A DNA stretch of 64,000 bases, from contig NZ_JAPFRD010000010.1 of assembly GCF_026183695.1 (NCBI RefSeq), positions 172,072 to 236,071 of the forward strand, given 5' to 3'. Below, in pieces: positions 58,951 through 64,000 of the stretch. The notes beneath the pieces were generated by a model that saw nothing but the letters and a program-made list of their open reading frames with translations, ran no database searches and had not been told where the DNA came from. This DNA comes from Alteromonas aquimaris (GTDB lineage Bacteria > Pseudomonadota > Gammaproteobacteria > Enterobacterales > Alteromonadaceae). The translations under genes and the position numbers were made by a program. The stretch's first letter is position 1; each line of letters begins with the position of its first letter.

Positions 58951-60384
58951 ATGACAGTCAAAACATTTACCCCAAACCAAACCACCACACTTGAAACTCC
59001 TGTAAAAGTGTTGGAAGAAAGTCGCAACGTAAATGTTGACGCGCAAGGTACACGGATTGGTTTTGTTAGTCTTGGCTGTCCAAAGAATCTGGTTGATTCA
59101 GAGCGTATTCTGACGCAGTTACGCACTGAAGGCTATGATGTGGTGCCTACTTATAATGACGCAGATTTAGTCATTGTTAATACGTGTGGGTTCATTGATT
59201 CAGCCGTTCAGGAATCACTTGATACCATTGGTGAAGCGCTTGCAGAGAATGGCCGCGTCATAGTCACGGGCTGTCTGGGTATAAAAGACGACGAAATCCG
59301 CGAAGTGCATCCAAATGTATTAGCGGTGACCGGCCCTCATGCCTATGAAGAAGTTGTGAATCAAGTTCACACACATTTACCCAAGCCCGCACACAACCCC
59401 TTTTCTGATCTTATACCCGATCACGGCGTGAAACTCACACCCCGGCATTACGCTTATCTAAAAATTTCTGAAGGGTGTAACCATAGATGTACCTTTTGTA
59501 TTATTCCATCAATGCGTGGCGATTTAGTGAGCCGCTCAGTTGGCAGCATTCTTGATGAAGCAAAACGTTTAAAGGCTGCGGGGGTAAACGAACTGCTCGT
59601 TATTTCTCAGGACACAAGCGCTTATGGAGTGGACTTAAAGCACCGTACAGGATTCTGGGATGGCATGCCTGTTAAAACACATATTCAGCAACTCAGTGAA
59701 AAGCTAGGCGAGTTGGATATGTGGATACGCTTGCATTATGTTTACCCTTATCCGCACGTAGACGATCTTATTCCATTAATGAATGAAGGAAAAATATTAC
59801 CGTATCTGGACATCCCCTTTCAGCATGCTAATAAACGCATTCTTAAACTGATGAAACGCCCAGGCAGCGCGGATCGTACCTTGGAACGTATAAAAAAATG
59901 GCGCGAGATCTGTCCGCAGTTGATTATTCGCTCTACGTTTATCGTTGGTTTTCCGGGTGAAACGGAAGAAGACTTTGAAGAATTGTTGGACTTTATCAAA
60001 GAAGCACAGCTTGACCGGGTTGGATGTTTTGCATATTCACCTGTTGAAGGCGCTAAGGCTAACGATTTACCGGACCCCATTGCTGAAGATGTAAAGCAGG
60101 AGCGCTTAGCGCGGTTCATGGAAGTACAAAGTGAAATCAGTAAAGCGCGATTACAACAACGTATTGGTAATGAGTATCAAATTGTCATCGATAGCGTAGA
60201 CGCTGAAGGTGCGGTGGGCAGAACGTACGCAGATGCACCCGAAGTAGACGGCGTAGTACATTTAAACGGTGTATATCATCTAAAGCCTGGTGATAAAGTG
60301 TGGGCGGAAGTGATTCATTGCGATGAACATGACTTATGGGCGATATTGTCTGAGAGCGATGATGAAGATGAAGTGGACGAATAA
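58951..60384 (+). CDS. rimO: ribosomal protein S12 methylthiotransferase
   Basis: 477 residues. N-terminal MTTase domain ([32 protein letters not shown] give the three cluster Cys), radical-SAM domain with CNHRCTFC, and C-terminal TRAM domain ([24 protein letters not shown]). Modifies an Asp of S12. About 40 residues of N-terminal extension precede the core. It is the last chromosomal gene before the integron array. Confidence 0.96.
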   Translation: MTVKTFTPNQTTTLETPVKVLEESRNVNVDAQGTRIGFVSLGCPKNLVDSERILTQLRTEGYDVVPTYNDADLVIVNTCGFIDSAVQESLDTIGEALAENGRVIVTGCLGIKDDEIREVHPNVLAVTGPHAYEEVVNQVHTHLPKPAHNPFSDLIPDHGVKLTPRHYAYLKISEGCNHRCTFCIIPSMRGDLVSRSVGSILDEAKRLKAAGVNELLVISQDTSAYGVDLKHRTGFWDGMPVKTHIQQLSEKLGELDMWIRLHYVYPYPHVDDLIPLMNEGKILPYLDIPFQHANKRILKLMKRPGSADRTLERIKKWREICPQLIIRSTFIVGFPGETEEDFEELLDFIKEAQLDRVGCFAYSPVEGAKANDLPDPIAEDVKQERLARFMEVQSEISKARLQQRIGNEYQIVIDSVDAEGAVGRTYADAPEVDGVVHLNGVYHLKPGDKVWAEVIHCDEHDLWAILSESDDEDEVDE

Positions 60385-60477
60385 AGTTTAAGTGTATTAG
60401 CCCATATCTAATCTGACACTTTTGATCGAGAGTTTCGACCTAACCTGACAGGCAGCTACAGACAAGGAACGAACGGT

Positions 60478-60588
60478 CAACGTTGAGCTAAAGGGCAAAG
60501 ACACAATGCCATAATCGCGAAGCGGCATTGTGTTTTTATCCCAGCGACCCGCATTGTGGGGCGCGTTTTAAGCGTGTTGTTATACGCC
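60478..60588 (-). other. attC site 1 (after the 188-residue cassette gene)
   Basis: Minus strand: GTATAACAACACGC outer arm containing the TAA stop of the cassette gene, then inner arms GGGATAAAAACACAATGCC and GGCATTGTGTCTTTGCCC, which pair with a few bulged bases, and outer right arm around AACGTTGACC. Typical of attC with extrahelical bases. It is the last site before rimO. Confidence 0.75.
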
Positions 60589-61146
60589 GTCAATACGCCA
60601 TGTGGAAACGTATAAACCAAATTTTGACTCCTTCACACTCAACCTCACTCTAGCTCTCGTGGTTATACTTGAAAATTCATTTGCCTCAATGCAGAGCTTT
60701 AACTCATTGAAAATTCCATTGTTAAATTCCTCACTAACCAAATACTTAGTACACCAAGTTCTAACACTTTTGCTGTACTTGACGGTCATTAATACCTCTT
60801 TATCAGGTTTAGCAATTCCATATAAATGAGTCAAAAGTAAGCCAACTCCTGAATTTAAAGCTTTATGTGCGTAGAAAAAAGAAAAGAGAGGGCAATAAAT
60901 AAAAACAACAAAAATGCTAGCAACTAACTTCTTTTTGTACTTTACCTCTTTGTTTTTTGGTAGCCATACAAAGAACTGATACCTGAAAAGTAAATATGAT
61001 ATGAGAGAGGCGACTACTACCCCGAAAACTGTATCGTATTTGTCAAAATAACCAAAATATATAAAACTTTGATTAAATCCATAGAAGCCTAATAGACCTA
61101 TAGTAGACACCAAAAAAATCAGTAAAAATTTTTCGAATTTGCTCAT
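60580..61146 (-). CDS. cassette gene 1, membrane protein of unknown function
   Basis: 188 residues. Three hydrophobic segments (about 7-24, 40-58, 73-92), then a hydrophilic C-terminal half (about 105-188) that probably folds on one side of the membrane. Not recognised. Starts with ATG 12 bases after attC 2, without a clear Shine-Dalgarno; its TAA overlaps attC 1. Expression would depend on a cassette-array promoter. Confidence 0.7.
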   Translation of the reverse strand: MSKFEKFLLIFLVSTIGLLGFYGFNQSFIYFGYFDKYDTVFGVVVASLISYLLFRYQFFVWLPKNKEVKYKKKLVASIFVVFIYCPLFSFFYAHKALNSGVGLLLTHLYGIAKPDKEVLMTVKYSKSVRTWCTKYLVSEEFNNGIFNELKLCIEANEFSSITTRARVRLSVKESKFGLYVSTWRIDGV

Positions 61147-61157
61147 TTTTCAACTAA

Positions 61158-61265
61158 GGCTTATAACGCTTTGAATATGGGGCAAATGCGAGTGCTTTGG
61201 CCGAAGGCCAGCGAGTATTTGTCCCAGTGAGGTTACGAATTTTATTATTCATTTGTTATATGCCC
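61158..61265 (-). other. attC site 2
   Basis: Minus strand: GCATATAACAAATG outer arm and AAAGCGTTATAAGCC closing arm are complementary; inner arms ACAAATACTCGCTGGCC and GGCCAAAGCACTCGCATTTG pair around TTC with extrahelical bases. A textbook attC secondary structure, 108 bases long. Confidence 0.85.
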
Positions 61266-61268
61266 GAA

Positions 61269-61550
61269 CTAAACTCTGAACTTCGTAAATATTGCTCTCG
61301 CAACCAAAAGTACAATTGAATAAATACAAACTAAACTCACAAGTATTCCCGACAATCCCAAGACAACGATATGCGCTGGCATTTCCCTTAACGGTTTGTC
61401 AACATCAACTCCTAATACATCTCCCACATAGTGAATAAAATACACTAATGAGAAAGAGGCTAAAGATATAAGAATCGTATATACGATATTACGGATTACC
61501 TTAGCCTTGGAGTTAGGGGTTGCGTCAAATCTAAAGTTAAATTTATTCAA
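61269..61550 (-). CDS. cassette gene 2, small two-TM membrane protein of unknown function
   Basis: 93 residues from a TTG start (no ATG until residue 58). Two hydrophobic helices (about 20-42 and 64-88) with a short loop. Not recognised. Directly follows the right half of the split attC, and its TAG is 4 bases before attC 2. Confidence 0.6.
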   Translation of the reverse strand: MNKFNFRFDATPNSKAKVIRNIVYTILISLASFSLVYFIHYVGDVLGVDVDKPLREMPAHIVVLGLSGILVSLVCIYSIVLLVARAIFTKFRV

Positions 61551-61569
61551 GTTTTTACGAATCCCTGTA

Positions 61570-61622
61570 GGGCATATAACACCCGCATAACGGGCAAAAA
61601 TACGTAGGCTATAATACCGAGA
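61570..61622 (-). other. right half of the IS-split attC (site 3)
   Basis: Minus strand ends TTGCCC...GGGTGTTATATGCCC, the R' arm of an attC, located just before cassette gene 2. Its AGCCTACGT can pair with CTTAAGGCT of the half at 62961-62996. The combined length without the IS is about 95 bases, like the other sites. Confidence 0.65.
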
Positions 61623-61683
61623 TAATTGGACTCCCCCAACTCGGTGAGCTGGGTTAATATTTTAGTTCTCACACAAAAATATT

Positions 61684-62743
61684 ATGGAGTCCAACATGTA
61701 CAATATAATCACAGGTGTTGATTTAGCGAAAGAAGAAATTCAGGTTTGCGTTTGTAAACGCTACAAGGTGCAGTCTAATCAGGCGATGATACCGACAGAA
61801 TTCGGTTCTTGGCTAGCCTTGTCTAAACCAATGATAATTGTCTTTGAAGCATGTAGTACATCAAACTATTGGAAGCAAAAAGCACTGGAATATGGGCATG
61901 ATGCTCGATTAATTTCAGCAAAGTTAGTTGCCAGTGTGAGGCAAAACCAAAAAACAGATAAAAACGATGCCTTAGCGGTTGCACAAGCGGCGCAACTTAC
62001 TGATGTTTCGTTTATTAACGGCAAATCGAAAGAGCAGCAAGAGTTACAAACCCTGGTTCGCCTACGGGAGCTGGCCGTTAAACATAAAGTCGCCATGCAG
62101 CAACAAATCAAATCCTTATTGTTAGAGTTTAATATCCGGGTGTCTTCCAGTCAGGGTGGGCTAAGCGGCGTTGTTGAAGGTGTTTTGGAAGATGCTGAAA
62201 ACGGCTTTTCAATGGTTTTTAGGCAGGCCCTCAATACAAGCTGGCAACAACTCCAACGGGGTATCGAATCGATAAAACAGTACGATCTGTACTTGGAAAA
62301 AGCAGCAAACCAACACAAAACGTGCAAATCGTTACAAGCCCTAGAGGGCGTTGGCCCGTTAAACGCCGTTAAACGCCGTGAATCTCTACATGGCACTGGG
62401 CTGTGGAGAGATGGGGCAATTTGAAAAAGGTCGCGATGCGTCTGCGTGTATTGGTTTAACGCCTATTCAGCATTCATCAGGCGGTAAAGTGAAACTAGGC
62501 TCGGTGGGCAAGTACGTTAAAAACAATATGCTCCGAAGTTACTTAGTTAGCGGTGCGATGTCGGCGGTTAATCAGGCGATGAGAAGACCAGCAAAAACTA
62601 AAAAAGAGTTGTGGATCCAGCAAATGGTTGAACGAAGGGGTAAGCGCTGTACAGCGGTCGCATTAGCGAATAAAACAGTCAGAACGGCATTCGCTATGTT
62701 AGCAAATGGAACAGAGTACAAAGCAGAATTATTGACTGCTTAA
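61684..62743 (+). pseudogene. IS110 family transposase, frameshifted
   Basis: N-terminal DEDD RuvC-like domain (about residues 1-160: TGVDLAKEEIQVCV; DKNDALAVAQAA) and C-terminal transposase_20 domain (LQALEGVGPLNAV...; RDASACIGLTPIQHSSGGKVKLGSVGK). The frame is broken at about 62370: TTAAACGCCG occurs twice in tandem (62359-62368 and 62369-62378). Removing one copy restores PLNAVNLYMALG and one continuous protein of about 350 residues. Hence inactive unless frameshifting occurs. Confidence 0.88.
62359..62378. repeat. 10-bp tandem duplication that breaks the transposase
   Basis: TTAAACGCCG twice in immediate succession. The unit length is not a multiple of 3, so it shifts the frame. Confidence 0.9.
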
Positions 62744-62746
62744 TCG

Positions 62747-62948
62747 AGGTTTTGGTAACAACAAATATGCTCAATAAAAGATGAAAATCAGCTTGTTTAG
62801 TCAGTGCTTCGCTCAGAGTTTCGAGCTCGCTATCGAGATTTGACAACAAGTCCGCGTAAATATCATAGAGCCTGGGATAGCTTCCCTATTAGAGCTCGTA
62901 CATAAGCACGCATTTATTCTTCAATTGACCATTAATGTTGTTGACAAA
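62747..62948 (+). ncRNA. candidate bridge/seek RNA region of the IS1111-type element
   Basis: About 200 noncoding bases between the transposase stop and the right inverted repeat, where IS1111-group elements encode a guide RNA. GCTTCGCT (62806-62813) is the reverse complement of the right flank AGCGAAGC (62964-62971); CGAGAT (62834-62839) equals left flank CGAGAT (61618-61623). This strand pattern is the one expected for two target-binding segments. Matches are short, so chance is possible. Confidence 0.4.
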
Positions 62949-62960
62949 GGGGGAGTCCAC

Positions 62961-62996
62961 ATAAGCGAAGCGAGAGCCTTAAGTGGTTTGTTAGGT
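62961..62996 (-). other. left half of the IS-split attC (site 3)
   Basis: Minus strand CCTAACAAACCACTTAAGG begins at the TAA stop of cassette gene 3 and is interrupted by the IS after GCTTCGCTTATG. TAACAAACC is the R'' type arm and can pair with the GGGTGTTA arm at 61570-61585. Confidence 0.65.
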
Positions 62997-63371
62997 TTCA
63001 TTCCTAGCAACTAACTTTGTTATCCTGAATCCACAATGACCACCGTATTGCAATGTAATTTGGCTTTCTATCGTATCTGTTGAAATTATATCTACAGTAG
63101 CAACCTCTTCTTCAAAGTCGATATTTAGCCCAGCTATCAAAGCAGGACTATCGTCGTCTAGCATCACTAAAAAAGCTGAATCTAACTCCGAGCCATTTAT
63201 TTTTTTTTGTGTTTCAAGCTTGAACGTAAACTCGCCATCCCCCCCAAAATCCTCAACGGTTACTTTAACTAAATGACCGAGTTCTTCGCTAACGTCGCTT
63301 CCAAGGCAAACCGAAGTGCCATGAGCAACCTCTGATAAAAACAAAAAAGCTGTTAAAAGAAAATACCGCAT
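62991..63371 (-). CDS. cassette gene 3, secreted protein of unknown function
   Basis: 126 residues from ATG at 63371 (MRYFLLTAFLFLSEVAHG). A longer frame begins 33 bases upstream inside the neighbouring attC and is rejected. The signal peptide ends near AHG. The mature part is acidic with two Cys (CLG near the N-terminus and GHCGF near the C-terminus) that could form a disulfide. Not recognised. Confidence 0.7.
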   Translation of the reverse strand: MRYFLLTAFLFLSEVAHGTSVCLGSDVSEELGHLVKVTVEDFGGDGEFTFKLETQKKINGSELDSAFLVMLDDDSPALIAGLNIDFEEEVATVDIISTDTIESQITLQYGGHCGFRITKLVARNET

Positions 63372-63385
63372 TAGAGGACCTTTGA

Positions 63386-63478
63386 AAGCTAACGCCGCGC
63401 ACATGGGCGACCAAATAAGCGCAGCGTTTTGGGCGTCCCAGCGACCAGCGGGAGCGAATGTTGCGGTTTGTTAAGTGT
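63386..63478 (-). other. attC site 4
   Basis: Minus strand: CTTAACAAACCGC and GCGGCGTTAGC outer arms; inner arms GGGACGCCCAAAACGC and GCTTATTTGGTCGCCC pair with bulges around TGC. Complete attC, 93 bases. Confidence 0.85.
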
Positions 63479-63495
63479 GGCTAGCACTTTGCCCA

Positions 63496-63741
63496 TTAGT
63501 AGACACCAGCAGATGCATCAATGACGAATTGAGCTTTGTTTTCAACGCACCATGCCTCAAGCTCCAGCCTTAAATGAGGCCAAAGATTCTGTGCCCAACT
63601 TGGACCTTTCTGTTCCCACGCTGAGTGTGTTGGAAGATAAGCAGTAAGGATTCCCATGGGAAGCTCAAGAATAAATGAACCGCCTGGACCAGTAACGACT
63701 AGCTCTTCTTTCCATCTTGGCTGAAACTTGAAAATGCTCAT
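63496..63741 (-). CDS. cassette gene 4, 81-residue protein of unknown function
   Basis: 81 residues, Trp-rich (WKEE, WEQ, WAQNLWPHL, WCVE), no signal peptide or membrane segment. Not recognised. The stop is 17 bases before attC 4. The start follows a GTTAAGT core (63752-63758, minus strand), an exact match to the integron crossover consensus GTTRRRY, so it is probably the first cassette next to attI. Confidence 0.6.
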   Translation of the reverse strand: MSIFKFQPRWKEELVVTGPGGSFILELPMGILTAYLPTHSAWEQKGPSWAQNLWPHLRLELEAWCVENKAQFVIDASAGVY

Positions 63742-64000
63742 CGAAAATTACACTTAACATCTTATTATGTAGACCTCACAGTAACACGCATAGACTTTCA
63801 CTGCTGGTCTCCACAATTCTTTATTGATATCACTAGCTTACTTTAAAAATTCAGTGTTTTACCATCAGAATTTCTGCGTATTACTGAGACTTCTCAGTAA
63901 GCCCGGCCTCAAAAAAATGTTAATCTTATATTTTTCAATTAGTTATATATATTTAACACTCATTATCTGCACTTAGTGAGACTTCACAGTAATTACATAC
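63742..64000. other. attI-like edge with three related repeats
   Basis: No gene. Minus-strand GTTAAGT (63752-63758) may be an attI crossover core because no second attC arm is found to the right. Three related words follow: AGACCTCACAGTAA (63771-63784), TGAGACTTCTCAGTAA (63885-63900, part of the inverted repeat TTACTGAGA/TCTCAGTAA) and TGAGACTTCACAGTAA (63977-63992). Confidence 0.5.

Larger units (their letters stand above)
61620..62962 (+). mobile_element. IS110/IS1111-type insertion sequence in an attC site
   Basis: About 1.34 kb. Perfect subterminal inverted repeats TGGACTCCCCC (61627-61637) and GGGGGAGTCCA (62949-62959), a feature of the IS1111 subgroup of IS110. Exact ends are estimated from the usual short extensions outside these repeats. 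Encodes a DEDD transposase, broken by a 10-bp duplication. Oriented opposite to the cassettes and located in the middle of an attC, matching the known attC-targeting IS1111 group. Confidence 0.85.
60478..64000 (-). mobile_element. integron gene-cassette array (right end cut by window)
   Basis: Four short genes on the minus strand, each followed by an attC-type site whose first arm overlaps or closely follows the stop codon: attC at 60478-60588, 61158-61265, 63386-63478, and one split by an IS (61570-61622 plus 62961-62996). GC and codon style differ from the flanking rimO region, and the genes lack relatives I recognise. Integron orientation predicts attI and intI to the right of 63.76 kb; intI is not in the window. 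Confidence 0.82.

Noticed and set aside
60385..60477. A fifth attC or a terminator between rimO and the array
   Set aside because: No complementary arms or T-rich hairpin could be found in these bases.
63771..63992. CRISPR array
   Set aside because: Only three imperfect short repeats, with spacers of about 100 and 76 bases, and no cas genes; better explained as regulatory or attI-associated words.

Overview
The window looks like chromosomal DNA of a marine gammaproteobacterium of the order Alteromonadales (Alteromonas-like; inferred from gene content and protein style, not from a marker gene). The evidence is the combination of a Pla-1/VolA-type lipoprotein lipase, a TonB-dependent receptor with maltodextrin enzymes and a flavin-dependent halogenase, a sdh-suc cluster facing gltA, and an integron cassette array with Vibrio/Alteromonas-like attC sites. 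No tRNA, rRNA or CRISPR array was seen.

Layout. 1-11.5 kb: housekeeping and stress genes (yaiI, tpm, a TetR regulator, sohB), the VolA-like lipase, yciK, glnS, a PhyH-like protein and a LacI-family regulator. 11.7-23.1 kb: an alpha-glucan utilisation locus on the minus strand (SLC45-type MFS sugar porter, GH13, GH97, orphan FetB-like permease, GH31, lipoprotein esterase, lipoprotein GH13). 23.2-24.1 kb: an orphan exosortase-associated acyltransferase. 24.4-31.2 kb: an SpoU RNA methylase and complete histidine degradation genes (hutCUH divergent from hutIG, with a HutC-type palindrome between). 31.6-37.5 kb: the second half of the alpha-glucan system (TonB-dependent receptor, halogenase, another GH13). 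37.8-49.9 kb: TCA cycle genes (sdhCDAB-sucABCD on the minus strand, gltA divergent). 50-52.9 kb: GDP-mannose synthesis. 53-60.4 kb: a GluR0-like ligand-gated K+ channel, yqjG, lhgO, tcdA, small proteins and rimO. 60.5-64 kb: an integron cassette array read on the minus strand, with an IS110/IS1111-type element inserted in one attC.

How the parts work together. Near-identical palindromes of the form TGMATACGTWTKCA lie before the GH97-GH13-MFS operon, twice before the TonB receptor, and before the outlying GH13. They are the kind of site a LacI-family protein binds, and the LacI gene at 10.4 kb lies beside the locus, so these scattered genes probably form one maltodextrin regulon: receptor uptake across the outer membrane, lipoprotein and periplasmic hydrolysis, then import by the MFS porter. 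The sdh-suc genes encode a continuous stretch of the TCA cycle, with hairpins between sdhB/sucA and sucB/sucC that may set relative expression.

Most novel part. The last 3.5 kb holds three complete attC sites and one split attC, four cassette genes of unknown function, an attI-like edge with a repeated motif, and an IS1111-type element. Its transposase is broken by a 10-bp tandem duplication. Its 3' noncoding segment contains short matches to both flanks of its own insertion site, as expected for a target-guiding (bridge/seek) RNA.
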